Made by a program: the position numbers and the translations under genes | Notes under the pieces: generated by a model | Databases searched by the model: none | What the model was told of the DNA's origin: nothing | The model's input: only the letters and a program-made list of their open reading frames with translations | Assembly (NCBI RefSeq): GCF_051967035.1 | Contig: NZ_JBQCKK010000003.1 | Coordinates: forward strand, 1-64,000 | From: Brevibacillus sp051967035 | GTDB lineage: Bacteria > Bacillota > Bacilli > Brevibacillales > Brevibacillaceae | Reading direction: 5' to 3' | DNA: 64,000 bases | Shown here: positions 1-8,285 of the stretch, piece by piece | Layout: the number at the start of each line of letters is the position of its first letter | How positions within the stretch are numbered: the stretch's first letter is position 1

Positions 1-23
1 CCTGTTGAATTCAGACGTCAGCT

Positions 24-48
24 GTCGGCCTAACGGCCGGGGTTTTTC
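24..48 (+). terminator. Rho-independent terminator of a gene left of the window
   Basis: A short GC-rich stem (CGGCC at 26-30 pairing with GGCCG at 35-39) is followed by G and T residues on the + strand. It would end a + strand gene lying outside the window. Positions 49-144 hold no gene that I can see. Confidence 0.55.
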
Positions 49-144
49 TTACTGTCTACAAATTGGGGTCTTGACCACTGTGCATCGAGCGTGCACAAGC
101 CAAAGAGGTCTGATCTTCTTGCTATTCATCCTGTCCAGGACAGC

Positions 145-504
145 TTAGTCGTCGCACTTCTCCGCCTTGCCCTCTGCCAGCGCCGTCTTGAATGACGAGC
201 CACAGCCGCAGGAAGCAATCGCATTCGGATTCTCGATGGAAAAGCCTCCGCCCATCATGGATTCCTTGAAATCGATTTCGGTTCCTTTGATGTATGGATA
301 ACTGTCCTTGTCGACAACAATGGTGACGCCATGCTGTTCGAAGGTTGCGTCGCCTTCCTTCATCTCTTGATCCCAGCCCATGCCGTAGGTAAAGCCGCTG
401 CATCCGCCAGGTCGAACCCCTACCCGCAAAAACAACCCGGGCTTATTTTCTGCCGCCAACATTTCCTTTACTTTCAGGCTGGCTCTTTCCGTCAATGTAA
501 TCAT
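145..504 (-). CDS. yutM: A-type Fe-S carrier, HesB/IscA family
   Basis: About 119 residues, a normal A-type carrier length. The three conserved cysteines are visible: one in GGCSGF near residue 35, and two in the C-terminal CGCGSSF. Members of this family accept Fe-S clusters from scaffolds such as SufBCD or SufU and pass them to apoproteins in the cytoplasm. The start at 504 (MITLTERA) follows a GGAGGG-type ribosome-binding site; an in-frame extension to 540 would place the start upstream of that site and is rejected. It belongs with the SUF operon at 55-60 kb and the NifU-like gene at 9.4 kb, although it is not adjacent to either. Confidence 0.93.
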   Translation of the reverse strand: MITLTERASLKVKEMLAAENKPGLFLRVGVRPGGCSGFTYGMGWDQEMKEGDATFEQHGVTIVVDKDSYPYIKGTEIDFKESMMGGGFSIENPNAIASCGCGSSFKTALAEGKAEKCDD

Positions 505-664
505 GCTTGACTCCCTCCTTTGCAGGCTACTTTTACACATTCTATACGTTCAGTATACCTAAGAAGCAACCCTTCCCACAAGGTTCCCCTGCACTTCGGG
601 CGCTGCTGTCGTGCTCAGGCAATTCGAAGCTACGGCTGCGCCAAGCCATTGGCCGGGCACAAAA

Positions 665-686
665 AAAGAAGGGCTTCCCCTCCTTT
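665..686 (-). terminator. Terminator of the Spo0E-like gene
   Basis: On the - strand, AAAGGAGGG (678-686) pairs with CCCTTCTTT (665-673) with one wobble across a 4-base loop, followed by a run of T. The stem overlaps the stop codon of the upstream gene by two bases. Confidence 0.5.
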
Positions 687-903
687 ATGCAAAAAAGGCA
701 TGATTCTCGGTCAAATAAAAGCGATACTTCTTCTTTCGGCCCACCTTAGACAGATTATGATCTATTTGGTTCAGTTCGTTGTGTAGTTGATCAATTTGCA
801 TACTGTATTCTAGGACTTCTGGATGATCCAACCCAAACTCTAACCCCATTTTTACCATACGCTGTCGAAGGAGTTCGATTTTTTCGAGCAAAACGTCCCG
901 CAT
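685..903 (-). CDS. Spo0E-like aspartyl-phosphate phosphatase
   Basis: 72 residues with the Spo0E layout: an amphipathic helix (ELLRQRMVKMGLEFG), a short turn with HPEV, then a second helix with SMQIDQLHNEL in place of the signature SQELD. Spo0E family members dephosphorylate Spo0A~P or other response regulators and delay sporulation. The signature is degenerate (SMQID), so activity on Spo0A is uncertain. A GGAGGAG ribosome-binding site precedes ATG 903. It is a single-gene unit, divergent from mqnE, and one of two Spo0E-like genes in the window (the other is at 19.3 kb). Confidence 0.85.
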   Translation of the reverse strand: MRDVLLEKIELLRQRMVKMGLEFGLDHPEVLEYSMQIDQLHNELNQIDHNLSKVGRKKKYRFYLTENHAFFA

Positions 904-1063
904 GGTGAAACTCCTCCTATATAGTAGATCAGGCTTTCTTACTATATTTTACAAGAAAAGCGATCATTTCGCAAACAAAATTTCCCACATTCCCCAAAAA
1001 CCCTGCAAAAACAGGCGGAAATTTTCCATAATCTTACAAAAGAGAGTTGGAGAACTTCTGTTA

Positions 1064-1092
1064 TTGTTCGTCCTTTCTAAGAGGTTTATAAT
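1064..1092 (+). promoter_or_regulatory. Candidate sigma-A promoter of mqnE
   Basis: TTGTTC (1064-1069) and TATAAT (1087-1092) are separated by 17 bases, in the 324-base gap between the Spo0E-like gene and mqnE. The -10 box is perfect and the -35 box partial. I see no gene in 904-1227. Confidence 0.55.
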
Positions 1093-1227
1093 ATAGATGC
1101 CTTGTTGCCCGAGATTTTCTTTTTTCATCAGAGCTTTCTCCACTCCCAAGGAACGTTTTTGGATTGGGTAGGGCCGGATGTACAGCTCTTATCCCTTATC
1201 ATTCGATTTAGAAAGGAAGTGTTTGGA

Positions 1228-2331
1228 ATGGCGCTTGAAACGCTTGCCATCCAAGACAAATCACTCGCCGGCATTGCGGAAAAGGTTTTGCACGGCGAAC
1301 GCCTCACCCTGGAAGACGGCGTGACTCTTTTTCACTCCAACGATCTGCTGACGATTGGTCAATTGGCAAATATCGTCAATACTCGCAAAAACGAAGATAA
1401 GGTTTATTTTTTGCAGAACCTTTACATCAATCCAACAAACGTTTGCGAAGCTCGCTGTAGGTTTTGCGGATTCCGTCGAGATGAGGGCGACGAGGGCGCT
1501 TACACGATGAACGAGGAAGAACTGCTTCATTATGTAGAAACCCGCTTCCATCCTGGTATCCGTGAATTTCATATCGTCGGCGGCCACAACCCTCACAAGC
1601 CGTTCGAGTACTATCTGAACAACGTTCGCATCTTGAAACAGGCTTATCCCGATGTCACCATGAAAGCTTACACAGGGGCTGAAATCGAGTTCTTCTCCCG
1701 CATCTCCGGCCTCTCCATTCGCGAGGTGTTGCAGGAGCTGATGAAAGTCGGACTGGAAACCTTGACAGGTGGCGGCGCCGAGATTTTGACAGAGCGCTAC
1801 CGCATGAAAATGAGCCCGGAAAAAGCCAGCACCGACATGTACCTGCAAGTTCACCGCACGGCTCATGAACTGGGCTTGAAAACGCACACGACCATGCTCT
1901 ACGGCTCCATCGAGACGCTGGAGGAGCGCGTGATTCATATGCTCCGCCTGCGCGAGCTGCAAGACGAAACGAACGGCTTCATGGTCTTCATCCCGCTCGC
2001 GGTACAGCCGATCAAGGCGTCGGCCGGCATCAAGCGCCGCAACTCCGCGATCGACGACCTGAAAACGATGGCGATCAGCCGCCTCATGCTGGATAACTTC
2101 CAGCACATCAAGGCTTACTTCATTAATATTGGGACGCAGTTGACCCAGCTGTCGCTGACGATGGGCATTTCCGATGCGCACGGGACCTTGATCGAGGAAC
2201 GGATCAGCCACTCGGCAGGTGCCCTCACCCAGCAGGCCCTGACTGTCGATGAGCTGGTCTGGCTGATTAAAGGCGCCGGCAAACGCGCCCTGGAACGCGA
2301 CACTTTCTACAACGTCATCAAGGAGCACTAA
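1228..2331 (+). CDS. mqnE: Aminofutalosine synthase MqnE (radical SAM)
   Basis: 367 residues. The radical SAM motif is CEARCRFC (C-x3-C-x2-C), preceded by NLYINPTNVC. It also has the family block FHIVGGHNPHKPFEYYL and a C-terminal part typical of the MqnE/MqnC group. MqnE converts the MqnA product to aminofutalosine in the alternative (futalosine) menaquinone pathway. ATG 1228 follows GAAAGGAAG; the frame stays open upstream to 1102 but without a ribosome-binding site. The other mqn genes are not in the window. MqnC is the closest alternative; the GG-H-P block favours MqnE. The gene stands alone between a sigma-A promoter and a strong terminator. Confidence 0.85.
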   Translation: MALETLAIQDKSLAGIAEKVLHGERLTLEDGVTLFHSNDLLTIGQLANIVNTRKNEDKVYFLQNLYINPTNVCEARCRFCGFRRDEGDEGAYTMNEEELLHYVETRFHPGIREFHIVGGHNPHKPFEYYLNNVRILKQAYPDVTMKAYTGAEIEFFSRISGLSIREVLQELMKVGLETLTGGGAEILTERYRMKMSPEKASTDMYLQVHRTAHELGLKTHTTMLYGSIETLEERVIHMLRLRELQDETNGFMVFIPLAVQPIKASAGIKRRNSAIDDLKTMAISRLMLDNFQHIKAYFINIGTQLTQLSLTMGISDAHGTLIEERISHSAGALTQQALTVDELVWLIKGAGKRALERDTFYNVIKEH

Positions 2332-2340
2332 CACGACAAA

Positions 2341-2377
2341 AAGCTGATGCCCGGCAAACAAGAGGCATCAGCTTTTT
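2341..2377. terminator. Terminator after mqnE
   Basis: Perfect 11-bp stem AAGCTGATGCC / GGCATCAGCTT (2341-2351 and 2364-2374) followed by T residues; A residues precede it, so it can work in both directions and may also serve yuzB. Confidence 0.85.
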
Positions 2378-2435
2378 TATTTCCACACGCGCGCGTTTTT
2401 TCGCCGACAGAAATGAACATCCTAAAGAGAACGGC

Positions 2436-2699
2436 TTACAAAGGAAAATCTGCGTCCAGGCTTTCTTCCTCCTCGCGCAAGCAGTCCTTGATTTTGACCA
2501 GCAATTCATCGGCTGACGGAGCTTTCACTAGCTTGCCGTTCACCAAGGCGAACGGCTCCATGTAGCATTCTCCGCAATAGCCAAGACAGCCGTATTCGAG
2601 CACATCGACATCCAGCTCAGGGTCTTGTTCCAACGCATCTACGACCGCCTGCGTGTAGGAAGAAACATTGCTCGCGCAAAATTCTACCAATGCTTTCAT
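2436..2699 (-). CDS. yuzB: DUF1450 family protein YuzB
   Basis: 87 residues beginning MKALVEFCASNV, with a cysteine-rich centre YGCLGYCGECY, the hallmark of the YuzB/DUF1450 family. The cysteine spacing (C-x3-C-x2-C) suggests a metal or redox site, but no function is established. In B. subtilis yuzB lies next to yutJ, as it does here (divergent, 173 bases apart). Confidence 0.88.
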   Translation of the reverse strand: MKALVEFCASNVSSYTQAVVDALEQDPELDVDVLEYGCLGYCGECYMEPFALVNGKLVKAPSADELLVKIKDCLREEEESLDADFPL

Positions 2700-2872
2700 C
2701 TATCTTCACCTACCGATTATACCGACATCGTCACGTACTTTATTGTACCGCTCCTTTTCCAAAAATCCAGCGGAGAAAACGGGAAAAAGATTCTGCTTGC
2801 ATTTTTGCGGAAAGAGACTAAAAATAGAATGGGTGCTGTAAAAAACGGACAGAAGAAAGGACTAGACCTTCT

Positions 2873-3940
2873 ATGAAACGACTTGTGATCCTTGGTGGAG
2901 GATACGGGGGTCTTCGTATTATCGAGCGAGTCCTGTCCCCTGATTTACCAGACGACGTGTTTCTTACCCTCGTGGACCGGATGCCGTTTCACGGCCTGAA
3001 AACAGAGTATTACGCTCTGGCTGCGGGCACTACGCCGGAAGCCCACTTGCGGGTCAATTTTCCCAGCGATCCTCGCCTGACCGTCAAATACGGCGAAGTG
3101 ACCGCAGTGGATTTGGACGAGCAGGTCGTCAACTTTGCGAACGGGGACGCCCTCTCGTACGATTGGCTCGTCATCGGATTGGGCTGTGAGGACCGTTATC
3201 ATGACATCCCCGGTGCCGATCTGTATACGTGCTCGATTCAATCCATGGGAGCTACCCGCAACACATACATGGCGATCAATAATGTGAATCCATATGGTAC
3301 GGTTACCGTTGTGGGGGGCGGCCTCTCCGGCGTGGAAATGGCGGCAGAGCTGCGCGAAAGCCGTCCTGACCTGAATGTGCGGATCATCGACCGCGGCCCG
3401 AGCATTTTGAGCCCGTTCCCGAAAAAGCTGCAGGAGTACGCTTCTCAATGGTTTATCGAGCACGAAGTACAGCTTGTCTCCATGGCAAACGTCACAGGAG
3501 TCGAGCCTGGCGTCGTCTATAACCATAACCAGCCTGTTCCAACCGATGTGATCGTCTGGACAGCCGGTATTCAGGCCAACCGCATCGTTCGTTCCCTGCC
3601 GATCGAGACAGACAACATCGGACGTGCCAAGCTGAATCAGTATCACCAGATTCCTACCCATCCAAACGTCTACGTCGTAGGCGACTGTGCGAGCACGATC
3701 ATTGCTCCGAGTGCCCAGACAGCCGAGCTCCAGGGGGATCAAATCGCCCTGATGCTGAAAAAAGACATCAAAGGCGAAGAGTATCCGGCTTCTCTGCCAC
3801 CGCTCAAGCACAAAGGCTTCCTCGGCTCCCTCGGGAAAAAAGAAGGCTTTGCCAGCATGGGGAAAGTATCTCTGGTCGGTCAGATGGCCCGTGTCATCAA
3901 AAGCGGACAGCTTTGGATGTACAAAAAGCATCTGGGATAA
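2873..3940 (+). CDS. yutJ: NADH dehydrogenase-like FAD oxidoreductase YutJ
   Basis: 355 residues. The N-terminal FAD-binding Rossmann motif is VILGGGYGGLR, a second dinucleotide fold (VVGGGLSGVEMA) starts near residue 145, and the C-terminal FAD motif YVVGDCAS is near residue 265. This is the layout of type II NADH dehydrogenases and their Bacillus paralogues (YutJ, YumB). These enzymes pass electrons from NADH to quinone at the membrane surface without pumping protons. The protein is somewhat shorter than classical Ndh (about 390-400 residues), as is usual for YutJ. Its position between yuzB and yuzD supports the assignment. Confidence 0.88.
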   Translation: MKRLVILGGGYGGLRIIERVLSPDLPDDVFLTLVDRMPFHGLKTEYYALAAGTTPEAHLRVNFPSDPRLTVKYGEVTAVDLDEQVVNFANGDALSYDWLVIGLGCEDRYHDIPGADLYTCSIQSMGATRNTYMAINNVNPYGTVTVVGGGLSGVEMAAELRESRPDLNVRIIDRGPSILSPFPKKLQEYASQWFIEHEVQLVSMANVTGVEPGVVYNHNQPVPTDVIVWTAGIQANRIVRSLPIETDNIGRAKLNQYHQIPTHPNVYVVGDCASTIIAPSAQTAELQGDQIALMLKKDIKGEEYPASLPPLKHKGFLGSLGKKEGFASMGKVSLVGQMARVIKSGQLWMYKKHLG

Positions 3941-3948
3941 TCGTCAAG

Positions 3949-3980
3949 CCTGTTGGCCAGTCGGTCAAACAGGTTTTTCT
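3949..3980 (+). terminator. Terminator after yutJ
   Basis: CCTGTT (3949-3954) pairs with AACAGG (3968-3973), followed by a T-rich run on the + strand. Confidence 0.6.
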
Positions 3981-4176
3981 TTTTCCCCGCACCGGTAGCG
4001 CTCCGATCATTCCTGTCTGCCGCGAGTTTCCTTCCGTTTCCCCTATCTATTGCCAGAAAAATTCTTCCATTATATACTAATTTTGACTATCAGGACGGGT
4101 ACAGGGCTTTGAAGCGCTTTTTGAAGCCAGAAGATGTGAAATTCGTTGCATGGTACGGGAGGGGAGGACGAAAAAG

Positions 4177-4404
4177 ATGGGAAAACTGTTTTCCTACATT
4201 CTGCTAACGATGACAATAGGCATTCTATTTCTCCTTATGATTCCCCCGCAAATCGCTTTGTTTATAGGAATGTGCATCATCGCGGGCACGCTGTTCTATA
4301 TTATCGACCTGTTGAAGAGAGAGCAGCCGAGAATGATCCGAAAACAGCTGGAACGAAGCTTTCAAAAGCGCGAGAGAAAACAGGAAAAAGGAGAAACAGA
4401 GTAG
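4177..4404 (+). CDS. Small two-helix membrane protein, unknown function
   Basis: 75 residues starting MGKLFSYILL. Two hydrophobic segments (about residues 5-22 and 26-45) are followed by a strongly charged Lys/Arg/Glu tail. ATG 4177 is chosen because GGGGAGG lies about 8-12 bases upstream; an in-frame extension to 4150 lacks such a site. I do not recognise a family. The topology suggests a cytoplasmic basic tail. Confidence 0.6.
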   Translation: MGKLFSYILLTMTIGILFLLMIPPQIALFIGMCIIAGTLFYIIDLLKREQPRMIRKQLERSFQKRERKQEKGETE

Positions 4405-4418
4405 AGAGGAAAAAACAA

Positions 4419-4442
4419 ACCGCCAGGGCTCTGCCTGACGGT
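4419..4442 (-). terminator. Terminator of the gene at 4477-4818
   Basis: ACCGCCAGG (4419-4427) pairs with CCTGACGGT (4434-4442) with one wobble; on the - strand it is followed by TTTGTTTTTT. Confidence 0.7.
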
Positions 4443-4476
4443 CGCACTCTGGATTCACCTGGCGTGTTCTTCTTCT

Positions 4477-4818
4477 TCATTGCTTTTGCACCCGCAAAAC
4501 CGGCACCTTTTTCTGCTCATACGTGCCGTCCAATATCCGCTCATGAATGACGTTCAGTTTCAGCAGGCTGGCGATTTTCCCGCTGTCGGCCCGCGACATG
4601 AGCCGCCACAGCGTCGGATCGGGCAAGGAGTTGTAGAGCCGATCATCGCTGTATTCCCGCCGCTCCTGATAGCTGATCGACAACTGGAATCCGCCTTCCT
4701 CGACGCTTCCGGCTTCCGCGTAGGTGTCGATCAGCTTGCCTCGCAATGCGCCAAGCTCCTCCTCTACCTGCTTCTGAATGGCTTTCAACTCATAAAAGCG
4801 GGCGATTAGCTGCTCCAT
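4477..4818 (-). CDS. Conserved hypothetical protein with coiled-coil N-terminus
   Basis: 113 residues starting MEQLIARFYELKAIQKQVEE. The first 40 residues form a predicted coiled coil; the middle (SISYQERREYSDDRLYNSLP) and the end (LRVQKQ) are polar. This arrangement recalls small phage-like or DUF-type accessory proteins, but I do not recognise a family. ATG 4818 is preceded by a GAGGAGGCCGAGAG ribosome-binding region; the longer frame to 4851 is less likely. It has its own terminator. Confidence 0.65.
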   Translation of the reverse strand: MEQLIARFYELKAIQKQVEEELGALRGKLIDTYAEAGSVEEGGFQLSISYQERREYSDDRLYNSLPDPTLWRLMSRADSGKIASLLKLNVIHERILDGTYEQKKVPVLRVQKQ

Positions 4819-4915
4819 CTCTCGGCCTCCTCGGTCTGGGCTGTTCCCCAAACAGGATATGAGGAAGCAGCAGACAGTAGAACCGGGCAGCCTGTCCCCA
4901 AGCCATTCTCCCCGC

Positions 4916-5322
4916 TTACTTGCCGAGCGTGGCAGGGACCGCTTCCTCTTGCTGTTTCACCAGGAAGGTAGAATACTCGACTTCCCGCGGCTTCCATTTG
5001 CCATCGCCCTGGTAGCTCCAGACGGAGGTGATGCGGGATACGGTATCCGTGTTGTCCATGCCCACGATTCGTTGCTCGCCTACGAGTTCATAGGTTCCAT
5101 TTCCATCCGTGTCGATAGGTTTCAGCGAGCCAAACGGATACGAATACACGGGTGCGTCTCGCCGTCTGCCTGCCAGTTTTCAGCCTTGTCGTACAGCTTG
5201 GCCGCCACGTAAGCATCCTGATTGGCACTCACGTCAATATTCACCGATTTATCCAGCTGGGGGCTTTTGCCCTCTACCCGGAAGCCATCCACGAACTTGA
5301 GAGGGAAGCCGCGTGGATTTCG
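4916..5322 (-). pseudogene. Decayed C-terminal remnant of a secreted VCBS/FG-GAP-like protein
   Basis: Two adjacent - strand reading frames together encode one protein end. The upstream part contains FVDGFRVEGKSPQLDKSVNI and KLYDKAENWQADG. The downstream part contains VYSYPFGSLKPIDTDGNGTY and IVGMDNTDTVSRITSVWSY. They join near 5155 by a one-base shift, and an in-frame stop at 5323-5325 closes the upstream frame. The downstream part matches the C-terminus of the intact protein at 39272-40063 (compare ENRDGICELKGVQRVSGVAN there). No N-terminus or signal peptide is present. I read this as a truncated and frameshifted paralogue. Confidence 0.7.
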
Positions 5323-5385
5323 TTACAGACGGTTTACGTATCAGAAATAAACGAGGAAAAGCGTTTCAGGACAGCCGGGCATGGG

Positions 5386-6597
5386 CTACTTCACGTTGTC
5401 GAGCACGCTTTTCAGATTCGCTGCCGAGTCCTGGCGAATACTCAGGTTGTAATGGGCACGCACGGCCTGATAGATAGCATTCAGGTGGAGAGTGCTTTTG
5501 TTTTTGCGATAGGCAGCGATTTGCTTGGCGAATTTTGGATGGTGGATCAGATCGCGGCTCCAATCCCAGACCCGCGGCTTCCTTGCGTCCTTGCGCGCCT
5601 GATCGAGCATGTGGGGAAACCGCGCGATGAAATACTGCCCGATTTTCTGGCTGGCATATTGGTATTCCTTTGTATAGACAACGGAGGAATCCGCAACCTC
5701 GTTCGCTGGCGTACCGTTGACAACAAGAATCTCTCGCGGCTGCATCGGCACCATGCCGGGCAACAGCTTCACCTGGTAATACTCCCAGCCTGTAGCCGTC
5801 TTTTTCCCTGGCAAAATCAGTTGGACAAACTGAAAAAGGCGATCATAGGCGTATTCCTGCGGAAACGTTATCGGACCTGGTTCCATGTCGAGCGGCGACT
5901 CTGGGTACACATAGCCTTGCCGGTCGACGACAAAGCCCGGCAGCCCAACCTCCACCGCCCAGCGTACCGCTTCTTTTTCGGAATCTTTCAGATCAATGCC
6001 GCCGTGATAAGAACGAACCTCGTGGAATGCGCGATACAGCACCGTCGCTACGAATTCTCGCGTAGCTACTCCGTCATCGATTTCCTCCGGCTTGACGTAT
6101 CCGGCGTCGAGAAGCGGCTGCAGCCGGGCATTCCACTCCAGTTCAGCCCGCCATTTCCTCAAGCGCAAAGCTTCCTCTGAAAAAACAGGCTGTGCTTCGA
6201 TCTGCTGATCCAGTTCCGCCAGGTTGACATTGGCCGGATAAGCGGGCGGAAAAATCCCGATCATGTGATACAAATTCCACAGGAAGCCTTTTTTCGAAGT
6301 GACGAACTTGCGGTTGTCATCAAACTCCGTTTTGTAATGACCGACATTTCCTGTCGAGTCGATCAAGTATTGCTTGACCGGATAGAGCCTCTGCGTGGCG
6401 AGCTCTTGCGGATTGTCAATATGTACCATCTGCACATTCAAAAATAAATACTTCTCAGGATTCGGGGGCAGCTTGTAGGTAATCCGGTAGCTGGAAGCGG
6501 CCGCTTCGGCCACGAGCCAGGCAGGAGCCTCCGCCGGCACAGCAGACAAGCAGACAGTGCAAGCCAGCAAGCTGACCACCATTTGTTTTCCTTTCAT
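5386..6597 (-). CDS. Secreted protein with a weak SLH-like segment, unknown function
   Basis: 403 residues. The N-terminus MKGKQMVVSLLACTVCLSA is a signal peptide with cleavage likely near residues 25-33 (AEAAA). Around residues 165-235 there is a segment resembling an S-layer homology repeat: REFVATVLYRAF, then KDSEKEAVRWAVEVGLPG, then YPESPLDM and an FPQEYAYDRL end. SLH repeats bind pyruvylated cell-wall polymer, and Brevibacillus carries S-layers. Only one imperfect repeat is visible, so wall anchoring is a guess. The start is preceded by AGAGGAT. Its end lies 63 bases from the decayed secreted-protein remnant. Confidence 0.65.
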   Translation of the reverse strand: MKGKQMVVSLLACTVCLSAVPAEAPAWLVAEAAASSYRITYKLPPNPEKYLFLNVQMVHIDNPQELATQRLYPVKQYLIDSTGNVGHYKTEFDDNRKFVTSKKGFLWNLYHMIGIFPPAYPANVNLAELDQQIEAQPVFSEEALRLRKWRAELEWNARLQPLLDAGYVKPEEIDDGVATREFVATVLYRAFHEVRSYHGGIDLKDSEKEAVRWAVEVGLPGFVVDRQGYVYPESPLDMEPGPITFPQEYAYDRLFQFVQLILPGKKTATGWEYYQVKLLPGMVPMQPREILVVNGTPANEVADSSVVYTKEYQYASQKIGQYFIARFPHMLDQARKDARKPRVWDWSRDLIHHPKFAKQIAAYRKNKSTLHLNAIYQAVRAHYNLSIRQDSAANLKSVLDNVK

Positions 6598-6705
6598 GGA
6601 ATGACCATCCTCTTCTTTCTGTTCTTCTGTCAGTTAGACGCAGAAGAACAGAAAAAGTTTGGCCTGCTATGAAAAAAATGGAAAAATCGCCTGCTCGATA
6701 CAAAA

Positions 6706-6737
6706 AAACCGACCAGATATTCTCATCTGATCGGTTT
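6706..6737 (-). terminator. Terminator of yuzD
   Basis: AAACCGACCAGAT pairs with ATCTGATCGGTTT with one wobble across a 6-base loop; on the - strand a run of seven T follows. Confidence 0.85.
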
Positions 6738-6765
6738 CGCAATCGGTTCGAGCCGATTAGGCTGC

Positions 6766-7101
6766 CTATTCGCTGTCTGCCTGCACAGCCACCGGAGTGA
6801 CGCCCATGCTTTCCAGCTTTTCGCAAATATCTTTGAGCTTAGGATTTCCTTCGCCGACAATTTCCCCGGAAATTACGACAAGCGGATACCACAAATCTTC
6901 CTCGATAATGCGTGTCGCCCAGCTTTTGTCATCGTCTGTCTGCGGGTGTTGAAAATCACTGTAGACGATGCGGATGCTGTCGCTTCCATATTTGCGGGAA
7001 AGGGCAGCTTGCAGCCATTCTGCCGTTTCCTTGGCAGATGGCAAATTTACGCAGCTGGCGCAGAGTTGTTCGGTTCCAAACACTTTGATTTCCACACTCA
7101 T
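6766..7101 (-). CDS. yuzD: YuzD/DUF1462 thioredoxin-like protein
   Basis: 111 residues beginning MSVEIKVFGTEQLCASCVNL. The CASC motif at the end of the first strand, and the later LWYPLVVISGEIVGEG, give a thioredoxin-like fold with a CxxC site. YuzD is conserved in Bacillales beside yutJ and yutI, which carries the NifU C-terminal domain. A role in thiol or Fe-S chemistry is therefore an inference from context. An AGGCGG-type ribosome-binding site precedes ATG 7101. Confidence 0.85.
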   Translation of the reverse strand: MSVEIKVFGTEQLCASCVNLPSAKETAEWLQAALSRKYGSDSIRIVYSDFQHPQTDDDKSWATRIIEEDLWYPLVVISGEIVGEGNPKLKDICEKLESMGVTPVAVQADSE

Positions 7102-7150
7102 CTCATCCGCCTCCTCTCGGTTCCGTAGCTGTGCGCGCTCTCTTGCAGGA

Positions 7151-8284
7151 TTAGGACAGCGCCTGGTCGAGATCCTCGATCAGGTCTTGCACATCTTCGA
7201 TCCCTACCGAAATGCGAATGAGACCGTCCGTGATGCCCAATTCGGCACGGCGCTCTGCCGGGATGGAAGCGTGCGTCATGCGCGCAGGCACGCTGATGAG
7301 GCTTTCAACCGCGCCCAGCGATTCAGCCAGTGTGTAATATTTCACTTTTGCCAAAACCTCATCGGCACGTTCCGCACTGCCGACATCAAAGGAGATCATG
7401 CCGCCAAAGCCGCGCGCTTGCTTTTGAATCAGCTCATGTCCGGCGTGGCTCGACAAGCCCGGATAGATGACCCGTTTGATGTCGCTGCGCTCGGACAGCC
7501 ATTTTGCCAATGTGCGCGCATTGTGCTCGTGCTCTTCCATGCGGATGCCGAGCGTTTTCATGCCGCGCAGAAGCAGCCAGGAATCTTGCGGACCGAGGAC
7601 GCCGCCGATTGCATTTTGCACGAAATGCAGGTCTTCTCCGATCTTCGCATCTTTGGCGACAACCAGACCTGCGACGACATCGCTGTGGCCGCCCAAATAT
7701 TTCGTTGCGCTGTGGAATACGATGTCTGCGCCCAGATCGAGCGGATTTTGCCAGTATGGCGTCATGAACGTGTTGTCGACGACGAGCAGCACACCTTTTG
7801 CCTTGGCGATGTCAGCCAGCGCGCGAATGTCGCTTACTTTCAGCAGCGGGTTGGTCGGCGTCTCCATGATAATCGCTTTTGTTTCCGGGCGAATCGCTGC
7901 CTCTACCGCTTCCAGGTTGCTCGTATCGACGTAGGTTGCTTCCAGACCCATTCGGGAAAATACGCGGGTGATGACGCGATAGGTACCGCCGTACACATCG
8001 TCACCGACAACGAGATGATCGCCCTTGTTGAACAGGGAAAGAATCGTCGACAAAGCCGCCATGCCGGAACCAAAAGCAAAGCCGCGGGCGCCGCCTTCGA
8101 TTTCTGCGATGTACGTTTCCAGCGCGTGGCGAGTCGGGTTCCCGGTCCGGGAATACTCGAAGCCTTTGTGCACGCCGATGGCTTCCTGCTTGTACGTGCT
8201 CACCTGGTAAATCGGAACGGAAACCGCTCCTGTATGGGGATCTCCCTCAATTCCGCCGTGGATCAGCCGAGTTTTGATGCGCAT
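7151..8284 (-). CDS. mccB: Cystathionine/homocysteine gamma-lyase MccB
   Basis: 377 residues, PLP-dependent Cys/Met metabolism family. The PLP lysine lies in HSATKYLGGHSD near residue 195. YSRTGNPTR and the tail ESLGAVESLISVPARMTHAS also match the family. In B. subtilis MccB (YrhB) cleaves cystathionine to cysteine and also acts on homocysteine, completing conversion of methionine-derived homocysteine to cysteine. It starts one base after the stop of mccA, and its GGGAGG ribosome-binding site lies within the mccA end, so the two are translationally coupled. Cystathionine gamma-synthase is an alternative; the operon with a cysteine synthase-like MccA favours the lyase. Confidence 0.9.
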   Translation of the reverse strand: MRIKTRLIHGGIEGDPHTGAVSVPIYQVSTYKQEAIGVHKGFEYSRTGNPTRHALETYIAEIEGGARGFAFGSGMAALSTILSLFNKGDHLVVGDDVYGGTYRVITRVFSRMGLEATYVDTSNLEAVEAAIRPETKAIIMETPTNPLLKVSDIRALADIAKAKGVLLVVDNTFMTPYWQNPLDLGADIVFHSATKYLGGHSDVVAGLVVAKDAKIGEDLHFVQNAIGGVLGPQDSWLLLRGMKTLGIRMEEHEHNARTLAKWLSERSDIKRVIYPGLSSHAGHELIQKQARGFGGMISFDVGSAERADEVLAKVKYYTLAESLGAVESLISVPARMTHASIPAERRAELGITDGLIRISVGIEDVQDLIEDLDQALS

Positions 8285-8285
8285 C

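Noticed and set aside
1261..2361. Long open frame on the - strand opposite mqnE
   Set aside because: It is the GC-driven antisense shadow of a convincing radical SAM gene, with no ribosome-binding site or recognisable domain. The same holds for the long antisense frames opposite yutJ, ribBA, yhaN, sufB and pckA.
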